NCBI GenBank assembly: GCA_009602735.1
Contig: WELA01003463.1
Location: 98,057 to 139,536, forward strand
Source: Mesotaenium endlicherianum
Lineage: Eukaryota > Streptophyta > Zygnematophyceae > Zygnematales > Mesotaeniaceae
Length of the DNA stretch: 41,480 bases
Direction of reading: 5' to 3'
Shown: positions 12,375-22,144 of the stretch, one piece after another
How positions within the stretch are numbered: the stretch's first letter is position 1
Layout of the letters: each line of letters opens with the position of its first letter
Program-made: the position numbers and the translations under genes
The notes under the pieces: model-generated
What the model was told of the DNA's origin: nothing
Database searches by the model: none
Seen by the model: the letters and a program-made list of their open reading frames with translations, nothing else

Positions 12375-12895
12375 AATATATTTGAAGCTTATAGCTGGGT
12401 TGGGATAGGGGTTTGAGGTTCTACAAGGTCCAGGTGGGTGACGTTGGAGGTGCAGCAGCACACCCATTGGGGTGGGGGGCTTGCAGGCTTGCAGGCCCCC
12501 CATCCCAGTGGGTGTGCTGCTTCCGGCACTTACCATGGCTCACTAGTGGTTTCGTTTGTTATCCTGGTCTGGGTTGATAACATGCATCCAACTTCTCCTG
12601 GCTGCTCGCACTTTCTCTCTTGCTCTCGTCCCTCTCCCTGCTCCTGCTCCTGCCCCCTTTTGTCCGGAACTCTGAACTCAACCTAGCCCTGAATTTAACC
12701 TCTCGCGGTGATTGCTACTTGGCTCGTATGCAGATGGGCCTGCCGTCCGCTGAGGCTCAGAGGCAGGCAGAGTGGAGAGCTGAAGCAACCCGGCAGCTGC
12801 AGGAGGCAGAGGCAGGGGCCGCAGCTGCCGCGCAGATGCGGTCTGCCTCTAAAAAGGTCAAGGGCCCGTCGATCGGCCCGCGCAGGCCCCGATAG
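4556..12895 (+). CDS. Large Ser/Arg/Glu-rich, probably nuclear protein of unknown function, at least seven exons
   Basis: I do not recognise the family. Exons supported by GT-AG sites and matching phase are 4556-7476, 7931-8843, 9356-9418, an exon ending at 10557 whose start is lost in the N gap, 11295-11325, 11695-11781 and 12734-12895 (stop TAG). The ATG at 4556 has a good context (gcaccATGc); the frame is open further upstream but from a non-ATG codon. Exon 1 encodes Lys/Ser/Glu-rich low complexity, a polyproline tract (residues about 617-668) and polyalanine. Exon 2 opens with a less biased block (RSEVEYAELEELQRMM), then has long acidic and Lys/Arg/Glu runs. Exons 3-7 encode a Glu/Arg/Ala coiled-coil-like tail ending in IGPRRPR. 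The composition resembles splicing or chromatin scaffold proteins; that is inference only. The protein has more than 1,400 residues. Confidence 0.72.
8844..9355 (+). repeat. Gene 2 intron 2 with Z-DNA-like and G-rich simple repeats
   Basis: This intron holds (GGTGCT)-type repeats around 8889-8925, an alternating purine-pyrimidine GT/GC run around 9040-9085 of the kind that can form Z-DNA, and a 12-base unit ending in gagggggca repeated three times at about 9150-9186. The last gives four G runs in close succession, a G-quadruplex-type pattern on the coding strand. The intron is bounded by CAT|gtgagt at 8843 and ggcag|GCA at 9356. Confidence 0.7.
9700..10245 (+). repeat. Decayed tandem repeat in gene 2 intron 3
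   Basis: A motif resembling ctgcctttgcgccac followed by a gtgc/ctgc-rich segment recurs at about 9793, 9921, 10067 and 10203, giving a period of roughly 128-146 bp with heavy divergence. Each unit is followed by a ggctgctgggc-like segment. It ends shortly before the assembly gap, so the gap may hide further copies. Short open frames here are by-products of the repeat. Confidence 0.5.
10304..10456. other. Assembly gap (153 N)
   Basis: The gap follows directly on a run of 15 G (10289-10303). Sequencing or assembly probably failed on that homopolymer, and the gap size may be arbitrary. It hides the 3' splice site and possibly the start of gene 2 exon 4, whose visible part reads in frame from the first base after the gap. 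Confidence 0.95.
12331..12372 (+). repeat. (CTG)14 trinucleotide repeat
   Basis: Fourteen uninterrupted CTG units lie inside gene 2 intron 6, in sense orientation. A GCT-type polyalanine run of the same repeat class is coded in exon 1 of the gene (about 6580-6607). The repeat is intronic, so open frames through it are not coding. Confidence 0.97.
12454..12521 (+). other. Long intronic RNA hairpin
   Basis: The arms 12454-12480 and 12495-12521 are 27 nt each. They pair along their whole length in RNA, with 25 Watson-Crick pairs and two G-U wobbles. The 14-nt loop (12481-12494) contains a gcttgcag repeat. The hairpin sits in gene 2 intron 6, between exons ending at 11781 and starting at 12734. 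It could be a small-RNA precursor, a splicing-related structure or a foldback remnant; nothing in the sequence decides which. Confidence 0.7.
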
Positions 12896-14040
12896 GGTGT
12901 GTCGCCGAGTGCTGACACGAGTTATTTGCGTGATGGTAGTGTCAGCAAGAGCAAGGCCTGTGGTTTGCTTGGCACCTGTATGTTGGCCAAGGCGAGCTGG
13001 CAGTGCAGGTGTCCCTCTGCTTGTGATCTCTCTGCTGTGGTCTGTGCTGCTATAGAGAGCTCAATTGTAACTTGGAGGATCTGGATGGTATATGACTGAG
13101 GGAGGCAGTAGGAAAGGGATTGCGTTACTACGAATCTTGGGGGCTAGTTGAGGTCGAGGCCAAGGCTTCCTTAGTCAGTAACTAGCGCGTCACCTTGTGT
13201 CATTTGTGTTGCATATTCCTATTTCTTGCGTAGGTCTTGAGGTACACAAGACTCTATATGTTCTTAGCTTTGCACAAACACTTGGAGACTTTGTGGGACA
13301 AAGGACATCTTCTCATGGGCAACTTGGGCACTATCTGTCTTGTCTCGGTTGTGACTTTTAAAAGGCAACTTCTGTGCATCTCTAATGGAGCGGAGCTTGA
13401 AGTATGTGAATATAAAAGTGTGCTACACATCACAAACTCTCCTCTTCAGAATTCCTCTTGAATCGAATTGAGCGTTCTTGGCATGACATTATATGGACCA
13501 AATTTTGACGATGTGTATTATTTTTTGAGTTATATTGCTTCGTGAGGGTGAGCACATAGGCATACCACTAAGTTTATAGAAAAAAAAAGGGCTATGCTTG
13601 GTCAAATTCTACTATGTTCTTTGAAAAAAACCATCTCATATTCATAAAGCATTATTGTGTGCTTTGTTCTAATTACTCTCGTACCACTTGCCTTGAAAGT
13701 ATTCAGGTATATCATAGATGAACTTGTATGTAGAACATTTTAACATTATCACAAATTCCTGTTTTCCAATGTTTTTTTTTGTGTCTGATATAAGTTTCCT
13801 TTGCATATCGCGTGCGCAAATCTTTGCATCTTTCTCTCTATTGTTAATATACATAATATCTGGTTATAGTCCCATCTCACGCATTTCGTGCACGTACATT
13901 GCTAGCATGCCACAAATCAATTGCTATGTATACTACCCAGCAGCGTTGTAAGTACATGAAGTGAAGTCCTCAACCATCAAGGCGCCATATATGATGTCTA
14001 GGGAAAGGACCCACTTGATCTAAGCACTTCATGTCTCCCC
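12896..14040. other. Intergenic DNA after gene 2, increasingly AT-rich
   Basis: The 3' end of gene 2 is followed by unique-looking sequence that becomes AT-rich from about 13200, with A and T runs near 13580 and 13770. Several short open frames exist on both strands, but none has biased codon use, a recognisable motif or splice-site support. I see no gene here. Confidence 0.55.
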
Positions 14041-14059
14041 AACAACTTTCCCACTTTCC

Positions 14060-14850
14060 TTTTGGGCCACGCAAAATCAAGGTTTGGGGCTAAGCATTTC
14101 ATTTTCATATTCTGGGGGGACGCAAGAATCTCCTTGCAGCTTCTAGGGGCACGCAAAGATAATATGAGTGGCATGCAAAATCTTTTCATATGAAGGGCAC
14201 GCAAAATTGTAATGGCGATAACGCAGATTTGACTTTTTTGGGGGCACGCAACTTGTCTCCAGTCTCTGAAAAGTGACTTATGGGCACGCAAATTAAGTCG
14301 ACATTAGGTGGCACGCAATCTATATTTATAGGAACACCCACATTCAAGTGTAAGGGGCACGCAAACTTCACTTTTATAATGGCACGCAAATTTTACTCGT
14401 ATGGGGGTACGCAAGTTTCACCTATAGGAGCACGAAAAGTACGGAACTTCGGGGCCACGCAGAATTCACGTCCTGGAAACACGCACAGTGAAGCTTTACG
14501 GGCCACGAAAAGTCGTAGCTTAATTACAGACGATCCGCATGCATGCAAGGATTGACTTTTCGGGACACGTCAACTTTGATTGTATGGGGCGGTATGGGGC
14601 ACGCAAGGATCAAATTTCCGGGCCACATCAGATTGACGCAGACGGGAACGCAGAGTCGTCTTCTATATATACGTGGGGCACGCAAGTTGCATATATAGTT
14701 TCATTAGCTAGGGGGCACGCAAGGTTCACTCTTAAAGGGCACGCAGAGTCATCGCTCCAGGGAGGGGCACGCAAAATTCTCGCGTAAGGGGCACGCAGAA
14801 TCATCTTCTTGGGGTCGCGCAAAAAGTGACACTCAGGTGCACGCAATTCT
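14060..14850. repeat. Degenerate tandem array 1, core GGGGCACGCAA, period about 24-25 bp
   Basis: About 28 copies of a core close to ggggcacgcaa can be followed. The first base of cacgca or a variant lies at 14068, 14119, 14150, 14172, 14198, 14245, 14285, 14312, 14358, 14383, 14408, 14431, 14456, 14480, 14504 and so on to 14840. Most spacings are 22-28 bp. The core half is well kept. The other half varies strongly but often resembles ttcact followed by tat. This is a decayed minisatellite with one conserved half, not coding DNA. Confidence 0.85.
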
Positions 14851-15189
14851 TAATTTCCTGTCGTCGCATCACTGGCAGAAGGTAGAAAGCTAAGAAAGTT
14901 CGTGGTGGTATCTGAGCTCCTCTGATCCACTTCTTCATCCCCTTGGTTGCAGCCCTTCTTGGATTGCACGCCCGAACACACACATGCTCGTGTGTGTGAT
15001 TGACGACATCTCATCTCGGTTCTACTTGGTTTCTTTTTGTTCTATATCTTGCTGATCGTTAGCATTGGCCGCTGTTAGCGGCAGAGTGTGTGACCTCTTA
15101 ACGATTTGACTAGCTACCCACTAGGCTGTGTGCGCGTCGATGATACTATTCTACCCCGTGGAGAAGCCATAACCTGCAACTCACAATAG
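14851..15189. other. Region upstream of the first recognised gene 3 exon
   Basis: No clear coding exon is visible. The sequence holds a short alternating CA/TG run near 14975-14998 and CT-rich stretches. The open frame of the next exon is closed by a TAG at 15187-15189 that is also a plausible AG splice acceptor. The start codon and promoter of gene 3 probably lie here or further upstream, and I could not place them. Confidence 0.4.
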
Positions 15190-18100
15190 GCTCCTATTGT
15201 CGACTTTTGGACTGTGCGGAAGCCACATGATAATCTGTTTTGGCTTGACTTAACCGGGCTGTCACAAGCTGAGCCCTTAAACCTGTGGAGAAGTATGGAC
15301 GCTGCCACTGAGAGGAAGATGGCAGCTCTGATTATGGCGCAAGCTGCCAGGTTGAAAAGACAAGCTGACGAGGAGGGGATACTTGCCTGTCTCAACCCGA
15401 AAGTCAGGGCGCGACCTAACTCACAATTCTTGAGGGCCACAGTTCGTAGCGTCGAGCAAGGTTAGTATAAATGTTTGCATTGTCGTATGCCGCCTGCATG
15501 TTGGGACTCATGTAAGCAGTGCATAAATTGGTCATCTCTTCAATTGAAGCTAGCCTTTATCTGCTCGTTATATCATGGAAGCGAGATTTTAAATCACAGA
15601 AATCATAAGAGTTTCTTGCCATCTCAAATGCCCATTGATGTGCAATTTCAGTCTGCCCATCTAAGTGCCAAAATTTTGGGCGGGAGACATGTGTGCTCAC
15701 AACAGTAAAGATTCAAGGTCGAGTGCGTCCCCGTCGTTACGGCGCCCGGGGTGCCCTCCCTGGGTGTGTGCGCAGTCAATCGCATCACCGACGTGAACGA
15801 GATGTGGCGCAAGCGCCAGACCGAGATCCAGAGGGAGAAGAGACACACTGCAGGCTCCGACGAGCCAGCTGGAGAAGGCAGAGTGGGGCAAGAAGACCGC
15901 CGGGGAGGGGGGGGCAGGAGGGATTCGGGGGGGGAGGACAGGAAGAGCCTTGCAGGTCGGAGGGGTGGGCACAGGGGGGAAGGCAGCAGCAGTAGCAGAC
16001 GCAGGGGGGGGTACGGCAACGGGGGGGAGGCTGGGGAGGGGGATTGTTGTTCAAGGGAAGGTGAGGCCCCGCGCAAGCGGAGTCGTCATATGGAGGGGCG
16101 AGAGGAGGGGTTAAGAGGGGCGAGAAGGTCAAGCGGGCGAGGTGGAGAGGGACGAGAGTGGGACGGCCCGCTCCGGTCGGATTCTGATCGTCACGAGAGT
16201 GACGGCGGCAGACTGGGTGCTCCCTGGGACGAGGAGGAGAGGAGGCTGAGGGCAGAGCTTCTGAGGAGGCTGCAGCACAAAGGGGCTGCTCTCCTGGCGG
16301 CGACACCTGGCGGCGCCGGGAGCTCCCCGGCCTGCAAGAGGGACGTGGGCAAGGTGGAGCCGGAGCCAAATTTGGAGCCGGAGCCGGAGCCGGAGCCGGA
16401 GCCAGAGCAGGAGCTGGAGGGGCTCTTTTCAAGAAGACGTACGAGAAATGGCTGCAGCCACGGCCGCGGAGACGGGCAAAAGGAGTGGGATAGTCGAGGT
16501 GGAAAGGGCTGCCTGAGAGGGCGGGAATGGGAGAAGATGGAGGAGCAGGAGGCGGAGGGGCGGGAAGAGGAGAGGACGGTGGGGGAGGGAGAGGGGGANC
16601 AGGCTTTCAGAAAGGCAACAAGGGGGGTGCGGTGGGGGAGGGAGAGGGGGAGGGGGAGGGGGAAGAGGGGGAGAGAGAGGCGGAGGAGGAGGAGGGGGGA
16701 GGCTTGTCAGACGAAGCCATGAAGCTCTTCCTCCGCTCCAGGTGAGTACGCAGGCACCCATCATATGAGCCCCACCCACCCCCGCCCCCCCTTATACCCA
16801 AAGCCCGAAAGCCCTTGCTGCCGATCTCGCTGACACCTCATCATGCCCTCCCCCTCTCGCCCTCCCGTCCTCCCACTGCTGCGCAGAGCACAGCTTGGCA
16901 GCACTTGCGCCCTGGGGCTCTTGCGCTGGGGGTGGGCAGGCAGGCGCTTCCTGGGATGCGGTAACAAGAGATGTGCACACTCCCTCCCATATCATCCACT
17001 GGTGGTGCACTCAGCCCCCCACCACCCCCCACCCCCTCCCAGGAGGAATGTGCTGTTCCTTGCTTACTTGCTGCCGCTATTGCTGCTGCCCGTGTCCCTT
17101 CTCAAGCTCAACTCTCCCCCTCCCAGGCCACGAGTCTCCGGAGAGAGTGCCCCCGGGCGATACGCAAGGCAGTGGCGCTCTCTTGGAAGTGTTCTTCACA
17201 TCCAGCCAGCTGTCAGGCTCGAGGGTCATGGAGGGGGCTGCAGAGGCAGCTGGAAGAGCTGAGAGGGGCAGAGCGAGCGCAAAGGACCGAAGCGTTTGTG
17301 GCGGGTGGGGCAAAGGGCAGCTATGCTTGTCATGCGGGTGAGGGGAGAGCCCCCGGCCTACAGCTGACCTGGCTTCCAGGGCTTAGAAGCACAAGGGCTT
17401 GGGGTTTCTGAGGGCTTTAAATGTAGCAAGGGTATAGGGTTCATAGAGGGCTGCGGTTGCAGCTGCGCATGCTAGCGGCAGAGGGGCACTGCAGGAGGGC
17501 AAGGGCTGCACACGACTGAAAGGAGGCAGCAGGATGGACTTGGGTGGTGGTTGGATGGGTGGGTGGGTGATTGGGGGCTCGCAAGGCTGGCTTGCTGGCT
17601 GGCTGGCTGTAGCGCGGACAAAGGGAGCTCCTCGCTTACGACTTGCCGTGCGGCTGGCGGGCTGCCCTGCCTGCTGGTCGGGCTGCCACTGCAAGTAGCA
17701 GTAGGACTTGGTTGCGGTTGCTGACGTGCGTTTCTCTGGCTGGCGGGGCCTGGGCCGTGCTGTGCCGTGCTGGGCTGGGCTGGGCTGGGCTGGGCTGGTG
17801 TCGGGGCAGGGCCAAGAGGGGCAGGGGGGCAGTGGGGTCCAGAATGGACCACACAGGGCCTTTCCCTGCGGTTCTCAAATTGGCCCCTGGAATGACAGCC
17901 TCCGCTGCTGGGGCCGCACCGGGGCAGTCCCCGGCTGCCTTCCCGGAGATGAGGACCAACGAAGACTGGGAAGAACGCGTGCTCGGCGCGCAGGCGCACC
18001 CCTCGTTGGGGAGATCTGACGCGCGCAAACGAGCCCGGCTTGCGGACCCTGCTGCTGGTGTCTGGGAGTGGGAGCGAGGAGAACGAGCTGGCGGTGCTGC

Positions 18101-18608
18101 TGGTGCTGGTACTGGTGCTGGCGCTGTTTGGAGGGGGGCCGTGTCTGGAGCAGGATTTGTCGAGGAGACGGCCAGTGACCAATCGGAGGATGAAGAGAAC
18201 GCTGCGCATGCGGCAAGCGGTGGGGGGAAGAGGCGTGGCAAATCCATGCGTGAAAGTAAGAAGAGAAAGAATAGGAAAGAGAGGACGAAGAAGAAGAGGA
18301 AGAGGGGTAGGAGGGAGGATAGGTGCGACAGCAGTGGCAGAGGAAGCGGGAGTGGTAGTAGCAGTAGCGGAAGTGATAGTGAAGATGTAAGGAGGAGGGA
18401 GAAGAGGCACAGGTTGAGGAAGAAGAGGAGAGAGAAGCCGGAGGAGAGCTATCCTAGAGGTAGTAGCAGTAGTAGTAGTAGTGGTGGTAGTGAAGGTTCG
18501 AGGCGTAAAAAGAAGAGGCAGAAGCCTATGAAGAAGAGGAGAGAGAAGTCCGAGGAGAAAGATGAAGTGAAGAAAAAGAAGCGCACACGGAGTAGCAGTA
18601 AGGGGTAA
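15190..18608 (+). CDS. Arg/Ser-rich, probably nuclear protein (5' end missing), three or more exons
   Basis: The visible exons are 15190-15460, one starting at 15776, one ending at 16741, and 17810-18608 (stop TAA). The first junction joins VEQ to VNRITDVNEMWRKR with matching phase (caag|gttagt ... cgcag|TCAAT). The last joins LFLRSR to AKRGRGAVGSRMD (ctccag|gtgagt ... ggcag|GGCC). Exon 1 encodes a compact block (LTGLSQAEPLNLWRSMDAAT, then QAARLKRQADEEG) that looks conserved. Between 15776 and 16741 two frames are used, so there is either an unrecognised intron or an indel near the ambiguous base at 16599. That part carries Gly/Arg runs and a Glu-Pro hexanucleotide repeat (16362-16409). The C terminus is Lys/Arg/Ser-rich with SR-like and Ser runs. 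I do not recognise a named family; a nuclear RNA-related role is inferred from composition only. Confidence 0.65.
17771..17800 (+). repeat. (TGGGC)n pentamer run just before a 3' splice site
   Basis: Five perfect TGGGC units and a degenerate sixth end nine bases before the predicted acceptor at 17809/17810 of the last gene 3 intron. The acceptor therefore lacks an ordinary polypyrimidine tract. It is still preferred because it joins the two motif halves in frame. Confidence 0.8.
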
Positions 18609-19050
18609 AGAGAGAACACAGGTAGCCGATAGGTTGTCGAGTAATGGCAGTCTTAGAAGGCTGGAGAGTATTGCTGGGTAGATTGGTGGCATCCGACGCA
18701 CCATAACTGTTTCAGGGCTTCTGGTTGGCACATGTAGAGAATGCTGTTGTTTTGCAGGTTGTGGAGGAGACGTGTATGTAAGTGTTTTATTTCAATATTT
18801 GTAGCCTTCAAAGTTCAACACTTCATGATCAGCCGCCTAGGGAGCACAATGCCTCAAGGGAGGGTCTTATATTTCATAGCCACGTGCAAAAGCCAATTGA
18901 AACATCTCAGCCATTTGTGAAGGAGGTTTGGAACACGATATCATCTTAGCAACTCATATTTGCTCACCCTAGTATGTTACAATTTATTATGATTATAGAC
19001 CTCAAGGCATTATCTTGGACACATATTCATAAGTCAAATGGATATGTTTT
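18609..19050. other. 3' flank of gene 3
   Basis: The sequence after the gene 3 stop probably includes its 3' UTR. No other gene, RNA or repeat is convincing before the tandem-like repeats that begin near 19060. Confidence 0.5.
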
Positions 19051-19054
19051 CCCT

Positions 19055-19590
19055 TCAGAAGGAGTGGTGCGCCAAGTGATCTATGCCAAAGTAGAGGTAC
19101 TTTTCCTATTATCGTTGCAAAGTGCAGTGATATGCCAAAAAGCAAGTAACAAGCAAACAAGTGAAATTGCAACAGGAAGGGAGGTACGCCAAAATTGTTC
19201 TTGCGCAAGCAGGCATTAGTATGCAAGATCTGTTGAATAGTCGCATAGACTAGTGGTATACATTAAATAACTTATATTTGACACGAAGAAGAGATGTTGT
19301 AGCGCCGCTACTTAAAGGTGTGGTGTGTAATTTCTGAACTGTCGCTAAAAAGGGGTGGTATGCCAAAGAATCCCAGCTCATGCATTTGAAGCCATAAGTT
19401 CATAATCGCTCATACATTTGGTACGCCAAACAGAACCTATTGGTCTGCCACGAAGCCGTGGTATGCAAAATCTTGAACTTCCTCGCCAAGGGTGTGGCAA
19501 GCCAAAACATAAACTTCAGTTACAAAGAATAAGCCCGCTGGTTTGAGCCAGTATATGAACCTTCCTGCAAAAGGGTGGTACTCTAAATGA
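19055..19590. repeat. Degenerate array 2, core GGTATGCCAAA / GGTACGCCAAA
   Basis: A core close to gtggtatgccaaa recurs irregularly at about 19067, 19082, 19131, 19181, 19219, 19356, 19420, 19459, 19494 and 19576, with variable AT-rich sequence between copies. Spacing is uneven (roughly 15-70 bp), so the array is older or more rearranged than array 1. The core resembles those of arrays 1, 3 and 4. Confidence 0.65.
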
Positions 19591-21095
19591 GTGCCATCCA
19601 ACCAAACATCAATATGGTCAACACGATCAAGCTTGAGTATAGGCAGCTGGTTGGTTGTAGCCTACGGAGAGCTCAGGCTATTAATCTACATGAGCATGCT
19701 GATAGTGCTCTTGCTATATCTGATTCTAGACACCCTGTGCCTGTCACTCTAAAAGTACGCAAGTGGCTAAACTCCAAAAAGGACAGACCATTTGGGCTTT
19801 GGGATCTTTTCCCACCTTGTCTTAGCGCTAATGGGTGGGAGTTCAAACAGACCCACCCTAAGAATCCCAAATCCATCCCAACCACGATGTGAATCTAACA
19901 AATGGAGTTGCTCGGATAAAATCATCATTGACGTTGGAAACCAAATTAGGAGACAAGATAATTCCCTTGACAACGCCCTTTTTATTTTCATAAAATTGTC
20001 AAAAAGTCAACGAATCCTGTCATTTAACTCTTGATTTTTAAAAAAATTATCGAGATGGTCGCCCTATGTTTCAACATGTACAATTTTCAGCACGTGTGTA
20101 GACAACGTACTAAAATTCATATCTGAAATTCAATGCGTGTGCATTGAAACAATGAAAACAAAGACGTGGTGGAAACCTCAAACCCCGCGCCCAATCACAA
20201 TCTATCAATCTCGCCCTTCGGGAAGCAATTTAATTGCCACCACAAGTTACATATTCAATGACAAACTGACAAACTATTTTTACGGCAAAATCTTTTGAGA
20301 AGCCAAAACAGCATTTGCCGAAATCTTCAAAGGTTACTTGCAAATTGGTTTGACCCATTGGCACAATTAATACATGTCTTAAATTCTATTTGGTCAAAAT
20401 GCTTTCGTCCAATTGGTCCACGTTTGTCTCCCATTTTTGCAATCAACAAGTGCTGTCCAGCCACATGTACTTGGGCTATATTCGCATCTGAAAATCGCTG
20501 TTCAGTCAAGTAGACATGTCGGACTTGACTTGGTATTTTTCTGACAGCGAACAACTTTTGCAACCTATTTTCGTTTGGAGGTTTTTACGATTGCAACATC
20601 ACCTTATTTGCACATGCAAACAATTGACCAATCTCGAAGAATAATTTATACAACAGTGGACTTAACGACTTACAACAAGATTGACGTTTCACAATTGAAT
20701 GTGAAACCAACATGAAAGTCTACGACGTTACTTTAAAAAATGATCGAGAATTTTTTTACTTTTGAAGCTAATTTTCAATTTAGTTACACGATCATGAATC
20801 CAAAAAAACAAAATCTAAGATCTTAGAGAATCTTGATGGGGGGGCTACAAGAGCACTTCCCAGCCATTCGCTAGTAAATAGTCGAGAACTTTCAGAAGAC
20901 AGACACCGCGTCTGTGCACCATTTAATAGGTGCTTGTTTCCTTCTTCCTTGTTGATGCGTTAGTTGTTGTCGATCTGCGTGGTTTGCAGTGAGCGTGTGG
21001 GCTTACCTTTTCTTATGTTAGAATCTGCACCAATTTAGTCAACTTTTTTTTTTTTTTTCAGAATGATATTTATGGTCTACCGCTTAGACCACTGG
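19591..21095. other. AT-rich DNA without a recognisable gene
   Basis: About 1.5 kb of AT-rich sequence. The longest open frames (about 100 codons, near 19587-19892) show no motif, and the two strands look equally open. A T run lies near 21044-21058. This may be an old decayed element, but I cannot name it. Confidence 0.5.
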
Positions 21096-21099
21096 TCTT

Positions 21100-21641
21100 G
21101 AGTGGCGCGCACATGTTACTCATTGCCGCGAAAAAGAGTGATACTCAAGATTTTGAGCTGTTGCTACAAAGTAGTTGCACGCCAAATCCCAACTGATGCT
21201 AGAAAGGGTGAATCAGTGCCTCCTTGGTCCCTCGTTGCGCAACCCCGCCGACTCTTTGTAACCCATGACTTCTCTCTTTTTTGAACCCTGGTCGTCCCTT
21301 TGTGCCGCCACGGCTTTTTCTTTTTGTACACTTGCCGTCTCTTTGTGCGTACCTCACGGCTTCCCTTTTTCCAAAGACCCTGCCAACTTGTTCCCTTTTT
21401 CTGTACCCATATCATCTCTTTGTGGGTACCATTTAGGTGCCTTTCTTTTGGTATTATGCCGTGCCTTTGTGCGGACATCATAGCGCACTACGTACTCGCA
21501 AGTTCTTTCTTTTGAACCCTGCCGTTTGTACGCGCCCCACAAGTGTTTCTTTTCTTACCCTTGCGCCATCTCTTTGTGCGTAGAATTCGACAACCTTCCC
21601 ACTCTGTACCTTGGACACTCTTCTTCGTGCTGTTTTGTACT
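21100..21641. repeat. Degenerate array 3, core TCTCTTTGTGCGTACC
   Basis: A motif near cgtctctttgtgcgtac recurs at about 21292, 21339, 21414, 21465 and 21569, with a partial copy at 21525, so the unit is roughly 46-75 bp and divergent. Read on the minus strand the core becomes ggtacgcacaaagag, close to the cores of arrays 1, 2 and 4. Copies resembling array 2 (gttgcacgccaaatcc) lie at 21100-21200. Open frames through it repeat the same short peptide pattern and are not evidence of a gene. Confidence 0.65.
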
Positions 21642-22144
21642 TGTAGTGATTTGAGTTATTATATATTAGTTTGCATAGATTTTGATGTTTTCAAATATAT
21701 TTGGAGTAGTATTGTGTGGATTCATGTGTGAATAGGTACTCTAGTAACTTGGTTCATGTCCTTTGAACCTTCTAAGGCATTTTCGAAGTTAGAGGAAAGA
21801 CCTACAAGAACTCCACGTGGCAAAAGTCAAATGTGCCATTTTTAGGTCAAAAGGACATGTGTACATTATTGTAGAAAGAGGTGGCAAGTTTTGGGATGTG
21901 TTGGGTGCCAACACATCAACATACACCTTCCTAGAAATTACTTATTTAGCAAGTATATAAACAAGAGCTAGAACATAGAAAGACATTCCAGAATCACTCT
22001 TGTACTTGCCAAAATCCAGAAATATATTAACTTTCAAGAAGCCATCTCTCTTTCAAGAAGCTACCACTTGTGTTCAAAGATCCTTGTCTTGAATAGATAA
22101 AATATTCTATTTCACCAAGTACTTTATCTATCTATTTCACTACA
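21642..22144 (+). repeat. Solo LTR of the element A family
   Basis: This 503-bp copy has exactly the length of the two LTRs of element A. It begins TGTAG and ends CTACA, and differs from them at about a dozen positions. The flanks gtact (left) and gtacc (right) look like a 5-bp target-site duplication with one change. No internal sequence is left, so it fits LTR-LTR recombination of an older insertion. Confidence 0.93.

Noticed and set aside
12067..12408. Open frame with a polyleucine run through the (CTG)14 repeat
   Set aside because: It lies inside a well-bounded intron and owes its length to the repeat.
14060..14850. CRISPR-like pattern of a short repeat with variable spacers
   Set aside because: The repeat is only about 11 bases and degenerate, the variable half still shows a common pattern, and the host is clearly eukaryotic. 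A decayed minisatellite explains it better.
17472..18731. A 419-codon open frame on the minus strand opposite the end of gene 3
   Set aside because: Its Thr/Pro/Leu-rich composition is the complement of the repetitive coding strand, whose splice-joined motifs support the plus strand.
21164..21483. Overlapping open frames of about 70-105 codons on both strands in array 3
   Set aside because: They follow the repeat unit and have no start context, motif or splice support.
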